Below are positions 1 through 8,215 of a DNA stretch of 64,000 nt, piece after piece. Made by a program: the position numbers and the translations under genes. The stretch covers positions 62,001-126,000 of the forward strand of contig NZ_QFBC01000009.1 of assembly GCF_003122325.1 (NCBI RefSeq), written 5' to 3'. Under the pieces are notes generated by a model. The model saw only the letters and a program-made list of their open reading frames with translations, was not told the origin of the DNA and did no database searches. Source of the stretch: Rhizobium album (lineage in GTDB: Bacteria > Pseudomonadota > Alphaproteobacteria > Rhizobiales > Rhizobiaceae). Positions within the stretch are counted from its first letter, which is position 1, and every line of letters begins with the position of its first letter.

Positions 1-82
1 CACCGATGATCGTCGCCGCGCCGAGCGCGAGTTTCATCGCTCCACGGCGGCTGATGCCGTTTTGAATATCGTCGAACGCCAT
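1..82 (-). CDS. N-terminus of a Tat-exported protein (partial, runs off window)
   Basis: Reading the minus strand from the ATG at 82 gives an open frame that begins MAFDDIQNGISRRGAMKLAL and continues into an Ala/Gly-rich hydrophobic stretch at the window edge. The twin Arg followed by a hydrophobic segment looks like a Tat signal peptide. It lies about 100 bases downstream of the flavoenzyme gene on the same strand. By context it could be a periplasmic solute-binding protein feeding that enzyme, but only 27 residues are visible and the function is unknown. Confidence 0.6.
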   Translation of the reverse strand, partial: MAFDDIQNGISRRGAMKLALGAATIIG

Positions 83-184
83 AAGATTCCCTCCTTTTTT
101 GTTCCCATGGGACGCCGGCTTTCTGCCGGTCCGGCCCCGTTCACTCCCGCATTCCGGCGGCCCGGAATGGTCGTCTCGACTGGC

Positions 185-2170
185 CTAAAGCGCAGTGCCG
201 ACCTTCAGCCCCTCATAAACCGCCTCCTCCGCGGTCCGTGGCGCCATGCTGTCGCCGATGATGTGGACGTCCCGTCCCTGCTCGATCAGCCGGGCACTGA
301 GGCCGTCGACCGGCTCGTGCCCGAGACAGAGTACCAGCGTATCGATATTTTCATACAGGATCGGCTGCTCGCTGACGGAATGCTGCATGTACACCGTACC
401 GCTGTCGCAACCGTAGAGACGGGCATAAGGGGTGACGCGCACGCCCGATTTGTACAGCTCGGCGGCAAGGTTGTCGCGCACGTAAAGCGGCAGCAGCTCG
501 CCCGGATGCGTGCCGTTGACGGCAAGCTCGACGCTGCAGCCGTCATTGACCAGCATCTCGGCAATGCCCGGCCCGATCCAGTCGCAACGCCAGTCGGCAA
601 CCACCACGCGGGTGCCGGTCTTGACCTCTTTCCGGATCACCTGCCAGGCATCGACGACCTGAACGCTGCCATCGTCCGGCATCTCCGGCAGGAACGGTTT
701 TGCGCCGGTGGCGATCACCACCGCATCGGGATTTTCCGCCTCCACCAGCGCCTGGTCGACGCGCACGCCCTTGAACACCCGGACCTGCGCCAGTTCGAGT
801 TCCCGCGAAAGATTGGTGACGATGCCGCCGAACTCCGCCCGGCGCGGCAATTGCTGCGCCAGCAGCGCCTGGCCGCCCAGATGCTGGGAGGCCTCGTACA
901 ACGAGACCTGGTGCCCGCGTGCCGCGGCAATCGCCGCCGCCTTCATGCCCGCCGGGCCACCGCCGACCACCATCACCTTTTTTGGTCGAACCGCCGGCTT
1001 CAGCGTGCCGAACTTGAGTTCGCGCCCGGTTTCCGGATGCTGGATGCAGGAGATCGGAAAACCACGGTGGAAATGGCCGATACAAGCCTGGTTGCAGGCA
1101 ATGCAGGCGCGGATGTCGTCGGTGCGGCCCGCTTCCGCCTTGGCCGGCATTTCGGGGTCGCAGATCAGCGCCCGCGTCATGCCGCAGACGTCGGCAGATC
1201 CTTCCGCCAGCAAGGCTTCCGCCTCGTGAGGCTGGTTGATGCGCCCGGCGACGAAGACCGGAATGCCGAGCGCCGTGCGGAACCGCGCCGCGTCCTGCGC
1301 CAGATAGGCATTTCGATAGGCCATCGGCGGCACGATATGGACAGCGCCGCCCAGCGACGCCGATGTCCCCGCCGTGACGTTGACATAGTCGAGATACGGT
1401 TCGAGCCCGCGACAGATCTCCAGGGCTTCGTCGATGCTCAGGCCGTGCTCGTCACGCTCTCCGGAGCTGATCCGCATGCCGATGACGAAATCCTCCGATG
1501 TCGCCACACGGATCGCCTTCAGCGTTTCGACGGCAAACAGCAGCCGCCCCTCGTCGGAGCCGCCATAATCGTCGGTCCGGCGGTTGACGCGCGGGTTGAA
1601 GAATTGTGCCGGCAGATAGCCGTGGCTCGCGACGAATTCCACGCCGTCGAGGCCGGCCTCGTGCATGCGCCGGGCCGCCGCGCTGTAGCCGGCGATGATC
1701 TCCCTGATCATGCGCGTGTCGAGCTGCCGCGGCATGACGCGAAAACGTTCGTTGGGCGATATGGATGGCGCGTAGGCGACCGTCAGCAGGCCGTCGCCGC
1801 CTTCCATGATCTCGCGGCCGGGGTGGAAGAGCTGCGAGAACACCATGCAGCCATGCGCGTGACAGGCATCGGCCAGCTTCCGGTAACCGTCGATGCAGTC
1901 GTCCTCGGTCGCCATCAGCATGTGCGATGTATAACGCGCCGTCTCGTGCACGCCGGCGACCTGGCTGACGATCAGCCCGACGCCGCCGCGGGCGCGGGCC
2001 TCGTGGTAGGCAACCAGCGCCTCGTTGACCAGGCCGTCCGTCGGCAGCGTCGTATCGTGCCCGGTGGACATGATGCGGTTCTTGAGCCTGACACCGCGGA
2101 TCTGCAGCGGCTGGAAAAGACGGGGGAATGCGCTGTCGGCAGCGGCATTATGATCGATGGCGGTGTTCAT
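185..2170 (-). CDS. NADH:flavin oxidoreductase of the trimethylamine dehydrogenase / N-methyl amino acid demethylase family
   Basis: 661 residues in the two-part layout of the trimethylamine dehydrogenase and 2,4-dienoyl-CoA reductase family. An N-terminal Old-Yellow-Enzyme TIM barrel (about 15-340) carries the motif FSQLFHPGRE. A cysteine segment CIACNQACIG followed by a fourth Cys fits a 4Fe-4S ligand set (C-x2-C-x3-C-x11-C). The C-terminal half is a Rossmann dinucleotide domain with VVGGGPAGMKAA. Such enzymes oxidatively remove N-methyl groups or reduce enoyl compounds. The cupin gene ends 8 bases upstream, so the two are probably cotranscribed. N-methylproline or dimethylglycine demethylation is possible, but the substrate is not shown. 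Confidence 0.85.
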   Translation of the reverse strand: MNTAIDHNAAADSAFPRLFQPLQIRGVRLKNRIMSTGHDTTLPTDGLVNEALVAYHEARARGGVGLIVSQVAGVHETARYTSHMLMATEDDCIDGYRKLADACHAHGCMVFSQLFHPGREIMEGGDGLLTVAYAPSISPNERFRVMPRQLDTRMIREIIAGYSAAARRMHEAGLDGVEFVASHGYLPAQFFNPRVNRRTDDYGGSDEGRLLFAVETLKAIRVATSEDFVIGMRISSGERDEHGLSIDEALEICRGLEPYLDYVNVTAGTSASLGGAVHIVPPMAYRNAYLAQDAARFRTALGIPVFVAGRINQPHEAEALLAEGSADVCGMTRALICDPEMPAKAEAGRTDDIRACIACNQACIGHFHRGFPISCIQHPETGRELKFGTLKPAVRPKKVMVVGGGPAGMKAAAIAAARGHQVSLYEASQHLGGQALLAQQLPRRAEFGGIVTNLSRELELAQVRVFKGVRVDQALVEAENPDAVVIATGAKPFLPEMPDDGSVQVVDAWQVIRKEVKTGTRVVVADWRCDWIGPGIAEMLVNDGCSVELAVNGTHPGELLPLYVRDNLAAELYKSGVRVTPYARLYGCDSGTVYMQHSVSEQPILYENIDTLVLCLGHEPVDGLSARLIEQGRDVHIIGDSMAPRTAEEAVYEGLKVGTAL

Positions 2171-2178
2171 GACCGGTC

Positions 2179-2526
2179 TCAGGCCTGCCGCGTGCGCCAG
2201 TCGACGGGATCGAGCGCGTAAAACACCGTCGCGCCGTCACCTTCATAGGCGAGCGCCGTGCCCTTCGGCACCCACAGGACGTCGCCGGGCACGGTATCGA
2301 AGACCTCGTCGCCGACCCGCAGCCGGAACTTGCCTTCGAGCGTGACGATCAGCTCGTCGTAGAGAACCGTCCAGGCGATGGAACAGTCGTCGAAGCGGGC
2401 GATGTCGGCGCCCATGGTCTTGCTGTGTTCCGGACCGACCAGACGCGCGATCGACGCCTTTTTCGGGTCGTCGCCATAAGCCTCGAACGCGCGGTCCGAT
2501 TTTTTGAAATGAATGACTTCCGTCAC
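2179..2526 (-). CDS. Small single-domain cupin protein (EutQ-like)
   Basis: 115 residues forming one cupin barrel. Conserved pieces include DELIVTLEGKFRLRVGDEVF and PGDVLWVPKGTALAYEG, as in the EutQ/ethanolamine cupin group. The GTG start at 2526 is preceded by a strong GGAGGAG at good spacing. It is the first gene of a pair with the flavoenzyme and is divergent from an XRE regulator that also carries a cupin domain. Its role is not known. A sensing or binding role for a small amine-type ligand is an inference from context. Confidence 0.8.
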   Translation of the reverse strand: MTEVIHFKKSDRAFEAYGDDPKKASIARLVGPEHSKTMGADIARFDDCSIAWTVLYDELIVTLEGKFRLRVGDEVFDTVPGDVLWVPKGTALAYEGDGATVFYALDPVDWRTRQA

Positions 2527-2576
2527 TGGTCTCTCCTCCCGACCCAGCCCCGATGCGATTTTGGTAATTGATCGTA

Positions 2577-2616
2577 AGTAAAAAATCGACAGAAATTTTT
2601 ACTGTAGCAAAAATTT
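2577..2616. promoter_or_regulatory. A/T-rich overlapping inverted repeats in the divergent promoter
   Basis: In the 205-base gap between the cupin gene and the XRE regulator, AGTAAAAA (2577-2584) pairs with TTTTTACT (2596-2603), and AAATTTTT (2593-2600) pairs with AAAAATTT (2609-2616). The stretch is strikingly A/T-rich against the surrounding GC-rich DNA. This is a good candidate operator for the adjacent XRE-cupin regulator acting on both directions. Confidence 0.45.
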
Positions 2617-2731
2617 TATTCAGAAATTATGTTTTGGGTGTGGATCGTCGCGGGCATTTTCATGCACCGCAGCAATTTCTCCATCCGAGCTTGCGGAACG
2701 ACCGCCGATCGGCAAAAAGGAGAAACAGCGG

Positions 2732-3382
2732 ATGCCTTGGGTCCGAAAACGCGGATCGACGGAAGCCGGATCGGGAGCGGGTATGGCGGCTGAAATGGGT
2801 CTGGAAGCGGAAACGGCTGCCGTCGGCGAGGACGCGGTCCTGGGCGAACGCATCCGCGGCTTGCGCAAGCGACGAAAGATGACACTGGCGCAACTGGCCG
2901 AAAGCGCCAATCTTTCGACGGGCTATATCAGCCAGATCGAACGCAAGCTTGCTTATCCCTCCATCCCGGCCCTGGTGAACATCGCCAAAAGCCTCGGCGT
3001 CACCGTGCAGTGGTTTTTCGCCGGCGCCTCGCCCGTGCCGCAGGAGGAGCATGGATATGTCGTGCGCCAGGGCAACCGGCTGAAAATCCAGTACGAACAC
3101 GGCATCGTCGACGAACTGGTGACGCCGAAGATGAGCCTGCAGGTCGAAATGATCTACACGCGGCTGCCGCCCGGGACGGAAAGCGCGGAAAGCTACACCC
3201 ATGCGGGCGACGGTGTCGGTTTCGTCATTTCGGGCGAGCTGGAAATATGGGTCGGCGAACGCCATTTCCATCTCCATGAGGGCGACAGCTGCTCCTATTC
3301 CTCGGGAGAGCCGCACCGCTACCGCAATTCCGGCTCACGCGAAACGATTGTCGTCTGGGCCATCAGCCCGCCGAGTTTTTAG
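2732..3382 (+). CDS. XRE-family transcriptional regulator with C-terminal cupin sensor
   Basis: 216 residues. After a low-complexity N-terminal extension comes a Cro/CI helix-turn-helix (LGERIRGLRKRRKMTLAQLA, then STGYISQIERKLAYPS). A C-terminal cupin_2 domain follows (GFVISGELEIWVGERHFHLHEGD). The start at 2732 has AAGGAG nine bases upstream. This HTH-cupin architecture is typical of regulators such as PuuR that sense small metabolites. Divergence from the cupin/flavoenzyme pair suggests that it controls them. The ligand is unknown. Confidence 0.88.
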   Translation: MPWVRKRGSTEAGSGAGMAAEMGLEAETAAVGEDAVLGERIRGLRKRRKMTLAQLAESANLSTGYISQIERKLAYPSIPALVNIAKSLGVTVQWFFAGASPVPQEEHGYVVRQGNRLKIQYEHGIVDELVTPKMSLQVEMIYTRLPPGTESAESYTHAGDGVGFVISGELEIWVGERHFHLHEGDSCSYSSGEPHRYRNSGSRETIVVWAISPPSF

Positions 3383-3390
3383 ACGCGGCA

Positions 3391-3535
3391 CTACCCTTTC
3401 GGCATGGGCATGCACGGCGTGCCGCCAGGCAATTTTTGCATATAGGGATGGCCGGGACGGGCGAGGATGTCGCGTGGTCTGCCCTGCTCGATCAGTTCTC
3501 CCCGGCGCATCACCTGCTGCAGATCACGGCAGCCG
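3391..3535 (-). pseudogene. C-terminal remnant of an oligopeptide-type ABC transporter ATPase
   Basis: The minus strand encodes VMRRGELIEQGRPRDILARP followed by GHPYMQKL and a stop codon at 3391-3393. This is the pattern just after the H-loop in Dpp/Opp-type ABC ATPases (usually ...G.IVEQG...IF..P.HPYT..LL). No Walker A, signature or Walker B sequence lies upstream in any frame, so only the tail is left. The rest of the 381-base gap up to the pseudoazurin gene holds a terminator and nothing else I recognise. Confidence 0.5.
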
Positions 3536-3715
3536 AAGCTGAGACCCCGTTTCTTCGGAGTTTTTTACGTGTTGCAAGGGAGGTGTGGCGGGATCCGCGT
3601 TGGCCCAAGTTGGCCATTGTGCCGGGAGTGTGGCGGCAACGGAGATGGTCCGTCGAATGGCGAGGAGCGCCTGATAATGCCGGCCGGGCGGCCGGATGAT
3701 GCGCTGGGCATCGAA

Positions 3716-3749
3716 ATTGCCGGCCGCAATCGTCGCTGCGGCCGGCAAT
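3716..3749 (-). terminator. Likely terminator after the pseudoazurin gene
   Basis: A perfect 12-base inverted repeat (ATTGCCGGCCGC at 3716-3727 and its complement at 3738-3749) with a 10-base loop lies 14 bases after the pseudoazurin stop codon. On the minus strand a short T run follows. The stem is strong and the U tract weak. Confidence 0.6.
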
Positions 3750-3763
3750 GTCATCGAGGTTTC

Positions 3764-4210
3764 TCAGAGGCCGGCAGCGGCGATGGCGGCGTCCAGGCGC
3801 TCGCGTGCCTTCTTCGGCAGTTTGCCGGTCTTGACCGCGTCGAGGTTGGCCGGCGCATCACCGACTACCACGAAACCCACCATGCCCATGCCGACATGCG
3901 GCGAGCATTTTACGCCATAGGCGCCGGGCTTGTCGAAAGTAACCTTGTAGGTCTCGTTCATCTTGCTCTTGAAGGCTTCCGCACCATCGGGGATCATGTC
4001 CTTGATCGTCTCGACATTGTGGCCCTTGTCGGTCGGGATGAAGGTGACGGTGTCGCCCGGTGCGACCTTCACGAAGGCCGGCTCGAACACCATGGTGCCT
4101 TCGGCACCCTTGTTGAGCATATGCACTTCGAAATCTGCCGCTGCTGCCGGAAGCGCAAGCGCCAGAATGACCGCTGCTGCGCCGACGATGCCCTTTGCCA
4201 TGATATGCAC
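3764..4210 (-). CDS. Pseudoazurin (periplasmic type I blue copper protein)
   Basis: 148 residues: a Sec signal peptide ending near LPAAAA, then a cupredoxin domain. The four copper ligands are visible as His64 (DKGHN), Cys102 and His105 (KCSPH) and Met110. Pseudoazurins carry electrons from the cytochrome bc1 complex to periplasmic reductases such as copper nitrite reductase or N2O reductase, or to peroxidases. No such reductase is in the window. The GTG start at 4210 is chosen because AAGGAG sits seven bases upstream; the in-frame ATG at 4201 is 16 bases from it. Two FNR/FixK-type boxes lie upstream. Confidence 0.93.
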   Translation of the reverse strand: MHIMAKGIVGAAAVILALALPAAAADFEVHMLNKGAEGTMVFEPAFVKVAPGDTVTFIPTDKGHNVETIKDMIPDGAEAFKSKMNETYKVTFDKPGAYGVKCSPHVGMGMVGFVVVGDAPANLDAVKTGKLPKKARERLDAAIAAAGL

Positions 4211-4224
4211 TGGAATTCTCCTTG

Positions 4225-4238
4225 TTGACGAACGTCAA
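4225..4238. promoter_or_regulatory. FNR/FixK-type palindrome close to the pseudoazurin start
   Basis: TTGAC-N4-GTCAA is a perfect palindrome of the CRP/FNR-family type, ending 15 bases before the GTG start. It is too close to the gene to be a normal activator site, so it may be a second or repressing site. Confidence 0.5.
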
Positions 4239-4280
4239 TCGTTCATGTGCAAGAGATAGGCCTGTTGCGCGCCCGTTTCT

Positions 4281-4294
4281 TTGCGTTTGATCAA
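4281..4294. promoter_or_regulatory. FNR/FixK-type box in activator position for pseudoazurin
   Basis: TTGCG-N4-ATCAA matches the TTG-N8-CAA core of FNR/FixK/NnrR sites. With the usual activator distance of about 41.5 bases, transcription would start near 4246, some 36 bases ahead of the GTG start. That is a plausible layout for oxygen- or nitric-oxide-controlled expression. Confidence 0.5.
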
Positions 4295-4333
4295 ACAAGG
4301 CAAAGGGAATTGCGTGGCGTCCTGTCGCAGGTT

Positions 4334-4440
4334 TCAGCGGATGCGCGTGCCGGCGCTGTCGAAGAGGAAGGATTTTGCGGCGGGCAGGCCGACAGCCAGC
4401 CGGTCGCGACTGTCGGCGTCGCGAAATCCCTTCCGCAATG
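4334..4440 (-). pseudogene. C-terminal remnant of a sugar-type ABC transporter ATPase (TOBE tail)
   Basis: The minus strand reads RDRLAVGLPAAKSFLFDSAG and then a few residues to a stop at 4334-4336. This resembles the last residues of MalK/UgpC-type ATPases (a TOBE strand followed by ...HLFD..G.R). The upstream frame runs into the antisense of the next gene and shows no ATPase core. It is a short match and could be chance. Confidence 0.4.
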
Positions 4441-4479
4441 CAGTTGTTGCGGGGCAGTGAAGCTTCTGCAATAGCCGTA

Positions 4480-5394
4480 TCAGTCCGCCGCCCGGATCGC
4501 CTGCCACGCGCTTTCGATGTTGGCGAGTTTCTCGGCCTGATAGGTTTCGTAGTCGTGGAGAAACTCTTTCGAAATCCAGAAGGTAGAGGCGCCGCGCCTG
4601 CCCAGCCAGCCGACATGGCCGGCTTGTTCCGAAACCGCCAGCTTGCGCAGCAGGTGGGTGCGGCTGATGCGCAGCGGTTCGCACAACTGGCTGTAGGCGT
4701 GGACGAATGTGGGAAAACGCGTCGTGCCGGCGGGGGCGTCGTGCAGGCTGGTGATGATGGTGTCCATCAGCACGCGGCCATCGTTCATGTCGCTCAGGAA
4801 GGCGAAGATCCGCACCGGCCTCATGGTCTTTTTCGATGACAGAATGTGGTGAACGATAAGCGGATGCACCTGCGCAAGCAATTGCGGATCCTGTTGCAGT
4901 TCGGAGCGCCGGTTTCCACCGTCGAGCGCATCCAGGCTGTCCAGATGCAGGCCAAGCCAGGTGGTGAGCACCTCGACTGTTGCCGGAGCCAGCGCGACCG
5001 GGCGGGAGCGTCGGTTGGCGCCCAGCACGCTGATCTGCGCAATCTTGTAATGCAACATTTCCTCGATGAAGCTGATGGCGGTGTTGCGGCTGGCGATGCC
5101 ATGCGCCTTCACCGCTTCCAGGTAATGCGCCACAACGAAACCGTGCTCGCCGCATTCGAACGCCATGGCGATTGCAAGCTGCCCCAGCAGATAGCGCTGC
5201 TGCTTGCCGAAGATTGCCGCCATTCGCGGTAGCTGCCGATGCATCGCCAGAAACGCGTTGGCCTGGGCCTTCAGCACCGGACGCAAGTCCGCATGGGCGG
5301 CAATCCTTGCCCTGTCCAGCCTCGGAGGCGGCAGGAGCGCGAACGGAAGCGGCTTCGGCAGAACGCTTTCCATGAAAGCGGACGCAGTTTGCAT
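4480..5394 (-). CDS. Uncharacterised protein with a C-terminal winged-helix-like segment
   Basis: 304 residues from the ATG at 5394, chosen because GAGGTG lies seven bases upstream; a longer TTG start at 5439 is possible. It is largely alpha-helical with no signal peptide. The C-terminal third (CEPLRISRTHLLRKLAVSEQ, then WLGRRGASTFWISKEFLHDY) looks like a recognition helix and wing of a MarR-like fold, so a transcriptional regulator is likely. It is single-standing between pseudoazurin and an AraC gene on the same strand. I do not recognise the family. Confidence 0.65.
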   Translation of the reverse strand: MQTASAFMESVLPKPLPFALLPPPRLDRARIAAHADLRPVLKAQANAFLAMHRQLPRMAAIFGKQQRYLLGQLAIAMAFECGEHGFVVAHYLEAVKAHGIASRNTAISFIEEMLHYKIAQISVLGANRRSRPVALAPATVEVLTTWLGLHLDSLDALDGGNRRSELQQDPQLLAQVHPLIVHHILSSKKTMRPVRIFAFLSDMNDGRVLMDTIITSLHDAPAGTTRFPTFVHAYSQLCEPLRISRTHLLRKLAVSEQAGHVGWLGRRGASTFWISKEFLHDYETYQAEKLANIESAWQAIRAAD

Positions 5395-5480
5395 GAACGG
5401 GCACCTCGCAGATGGATCAAGGCGCCCTATCACGGTCAACCGGGAGCGATCTTCTCATCCAGCGCAAAGCCTGGACTTTA

Positions 5481-6443
5481 TTAGGCGTCGGCGTGCAGCC
5501 CGGCGCGCGCATCCAAGGGTGTCATGCCATAGGCGGCGCGGAAGGCGCGGTAGAAGGTCGCCAGGCTGTCGAAGCCGCAGGCAAAGGCGATTTCGGCGAC
5601 ATTGCGCTCCGGCCGGCCGCGCAACAGGCCGCGAACACGCTCCAGCCGCAGGCCAGCCAGCGTGCGGGCAAAAGAGCGGCCGGAGGGCTCGAACAAGATG
5701 TGCAGTTGTCGTGGCGAGATGGAAAGTTCGCGGGCAACGTGCGCCGGCGACAGTTCCGGCCGGCGGAGATCGCGGCGGAGGATGTCACAGGCCATGTGAT
5801 ACAGCGCCATGCGCAGCGCCGTCCGGTTATCGGGGTCGTGCAGCCGCAGCTTGCCTGTCGCCATCAACGCCAGCCGCCCGATGGCGTCGATGCAGTCTTC
5901 GGGATCGCCCAGGAAGGCGTCGCGTGCGCCGATCGCTGAAAACAGCGCCCTCAACGGCTGCTTCACGGAAGACCGGTCTTCGATAGGGGCGGGGCTTAGA
6001 TCGAAAAGCCGGTCCGAGGCGAAGTCGCGTCCGGCGAGGGGGATCTTGATCACCCTGTAACGGAAGTCGAGGTTGCCTTCCGGCATCGCCCTATAGGTCT
6101 GATCCGAGTGGCCAACCGCCAGATCATGGGCTCCGACGCGGTAGAGGTCGCGCCGGCGGCCGGTTTCCATCCACCCGCCACCTGAAACTTGCCAGCTGAT
6201 CAGCAGGTTGTCGCCCGACAAGCGCGCCACATCCTCCTTCGTGCGGCTGACGCGATAGGCCGATGCCTCCATTTCGGAGACGATGGCGCCGCCATACACC
6301 TCCGCAGTGAACTGGCCGCGAAACTGGGCGCGCTTCTCGCGCTCCAATTCGATCGTGACGCCAAAGACGCTTTTTCCGCGTACTTCGCGCCAGTGGTCAA
6401 ACCGATCTCCGGCAGGAATGTCATCCGTCGTGAAGCGCAGCAC
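5481..6443 (-). CDS. AraC-family transcriptional regulator
   Basis: 320 residues. The N-terminal part is an AraC-binding-like domain (begins VLRFTTDDIPAGDRFDHWRE). The C-terminal part is a double helix-turn-helix with LSISPRQLHILFEPSGRSFA and VAEIAFACGFDSLATFYRAF. I place the start at the GTG at 6443 because AGGGG lies just upstream and the family normally begins close to this point; the open frame extends to 6548. The layout is like FeaR/NphR-type activators. The target is not evident, since the next gene downstream is on the same strand but separate. Confidence 0.85.
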   Translation of the reverse strand: MLRFTTDDIPAGDRFDHWREVRGKSVFGVTIELEREKRAQFRGQFTAEVYGGAIVSEMEASAYRVSRTKEDVARLSGDNLLISWQVSGGGWMETGRRRDLYRVGAHDLAVGHSDQTYRAMPEGNLDFRYRVIKIPLAGRDFASDRLFDLSPAPIEDRSSVKQPLRALFSAIGARDAFLGDPEDCIDAIGRLALMATGKLRLHDPDNRTALRMALYHMACDILRRDLRRPELSPAHVARELSISPRQLHILFEPSGRSFARTLAGLRLERVRGLLRGRPERNVAEIAFACGFDSLATFYRAFRAAYGMTPLDARAGLHADA

Positions 6444-6569
6444 CCTTATGTTCCCCTGTCGGCGAATGAAATTCGAATGATGGAATATAGGGCGCTCGGT
6501 CGGTGCTAGGCAACTGCCCTGCCTCCCGGAGCGCCTGCGGCCGAACACCTCCTTCCGGACGATCCGATC

Positions 6570-6985
6570 AGGGTCACTCGGTGGACTGGTCGGCCCGTGG
6601 CTTCGAAGGCACGAAACTGGGCTATCTCATCGGCCAGGCCGGATATTTCCATGACGGACATCGCGCCGTCGATGATTGTTTTGCCCTGCTGGAGGTCCTG
6701 GCCCAGGGCGGGCCGGGCCCAGGCGAAACGCCGTTTGCCGAACTTTTCGCCGCAAGCCAGCGCTCGCGTGTCCGCATTTTCGCCGAACACAGCCCGTTCG
6801 ACATGAAGGACCATCTGAAGGCGCGCGGCTATCGATGGTCGGATGGCAGCGACGGACGTCCGAAATCCTGGTGGGTCGAGGTTCCGGAAGAAGCCCTCGA
6901 CGACGAGCTGCGATATCTGCGCGCCGAAATCTACCGCTGGCCGGACGCCGATCCGGCGGCTGAGCGCTCTCGATCAAGGCCTGAG
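6570..6985 (+). pseudogene. Decayed 3'-5' exonuclease (DNA polymerase III epsilon-like), 5' end lost
   Basis: The plus strand encodes VDWSARGFEGTKLGYLIGQA and YFHDGHRAVDDCFALLEVLA, then KDHLKARGYRWSDG and EALDDELRYLRAEIY. This is the C-terminal half of a DnaQ-like exonuclease that keeps the ExoIII H-x-A-x-x-D motif (HRAVDD) and the following GYRW domain. The first catalytic motif (DxE) and any start codon are missing. Near 6950 the homology moves to another frame (IRRLSALDQ), so there is also a frameshift. This explains the 563-base gap between the AraC and MFS genes. Confidence 0.65.
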
Positions 6986-7006
6986 CCTTGTCGACAAGGT
7001 GAAACC

Positions 7007-8203
7007 TCAGTCCCGTGTCCCGAACTTCCGCAACAATCCCGCCGTCGCCGAGAACAGCACGATCAATGTGCCGTAACCCAACGTCGTCGATGTCAGCCCG
7101 AAGATGCCGACTGCCATGCCGGCCAGCAGGGTCGGTATGCCGAAGGCGAGATAGCTGAGGGTGAACAGGGCGGCGAAGAGTTCGCCACGTTCATCCGGAC
7201 GGACGACCGGGACGATGGAGCGCAGCACGCCGTAGAAGCAGGTGCCGAAGCCCGTTCCGGCAATCACCAACGCCACGAGATAGGCCGGCAAGCATTGCCA
7301 GGCGATCGCCGCCAGCGTCAGCGCGGTGCCAACAGACAGCGCCGAGGTTCCGTAGAGCGTCACCTGCCGCGAGGAATGGCGGCGCGCCATATAGCAGGCG
7401 GCGGCGCCCGCGGCGCAGAGCAGAACGATGACGCTGGCCTGCGTCACATGTGCCTCGGCACCGAAAACATGGCGGACGATCGGCGCGCCGAGCGAGAGAT
7501 ACAGCCCGCCCGTCGCCCAGCCCGCGACGACAGCCGGCGCGCTTCGCCAGAATGCCTTGGCGGCCGTCGCCGGCACGCCGATCCGCGGCTTGAGCGAGGC
7601 CCAGACACCTTCATGCCGCGGCGCAGTCTCGGGAATGAGCCAGATCGCCGCGGCGAACAGAACATAAGCGACGACCAGCGTGCCGAACACGTCGGCCTCC
7701 GCCATCTCGGTCACGTCCATCAGGATGCCTGCGGCAAGCGCACCCACGGCAAGCCCGCCGAGCGGGATGACGGAGTTCCACACCGAGGCGCTGCCGGGCC
7801 TGTCCTTCGGCTCGAGATCGACCACCGCCGCAGAAAGCGCCGACAGCAGCAGCCCGGCGGCGACGCCCTGCAACACCCGTGCCACGATCAACCCGCTGAC
7901 GTCGCCCGCCTGCCAGAACAACAGCAGGCTCAGCGCCATCAGCGCAAAGCCGACCGAGATCACCGGCCGCCGGCCGACATGGTCCGACAGCGACCCCATG
8001 ACCAGCAGCGATACCAGCAGCGCGACGGTATAGACGGCGAAGATGCCGGTGAGCGTTGCCGCCGAAAAGCCGATCTGCAGCTGCAGCATGGGATAGAAGG
8101 GTGAGGGTGCGCTGGCGCCGGCCATCATCACCGCCATTCCGGCAAGCGTTATGCGAAAACCGGCGGGGCTGCCTGTCGACAGGGGTTGTATCGTATCGGT
8201 CAC
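7007..8203 (-). CDS. MFS transporter, probable drug or metabolite exporter
   Basis: About 398 residues with 12 predicted membrane segments. It has the MFS loop motif GSLSDHVGRRPV between helices 2 and 3 and RVLQGVAAGLLLSALSAAVV in helices 4-5. The GTG at 8203 is chosen as start because residues upstream are charged and not membrane-like; the frame itself extends to 8266. It is divergent from an ArsR-type regulator, with two matching operators between them, so its expression is probably derepressed by a ligand of that regulator. The substrate is unknown. Confidence 0.85.
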   Translation of the reverse strand: MTDTIQPLSTGSPAGFRITLAGMAVMMAGASAPSPFYPMLQLQIGFSAATLTGIFAVYTVALLVSLLVMGSLSDHVGRRPVISVGFALMALSLLLFWQAGDVSGLIVARVLQGVAAGLLLSALSAAVVDLEPKDRPGSASVWNSVIPLGGLAVGALAAGILMDVTEMAEADVFGTLVVAYVLFAAAIWLIPETAPRHEGVWASLKPRIGVPATAAKAFWRSAPAVVAGWATGGLYLSLGAPIVRHVFGAEAHVTQASVIVLLCAAGAAACYMARRHSSRQVTLYGTSALSVGTALTLAAIAWQCLPAYLVALVIAGTGFGTCFYGVLRSIVPVVRPDERGELFAALFTLSYLAFGIPTLLAGMAVGIFGLTSTTLGYGTLIVLFSATAGLLRKFGTRD

Positions 8204-8215
8204 AAGGCACCTGAT

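Noticed and set aside
62-2221. Plus-strand open frame of 719 codons
   Set aside because: It is the antisense of the flavoenzyme and cupin genes. The product is rich in Arg, Ala and His with no domain, as expected for a shadow frame in GC-rich DNA.
6503-8104. Plus-strand open frame of 533 codons
   Set aside because: Only its first part (about 6570-6950) is meaningful, as an exonuclease remnant. The remainder is the antisense of the MFS gene.
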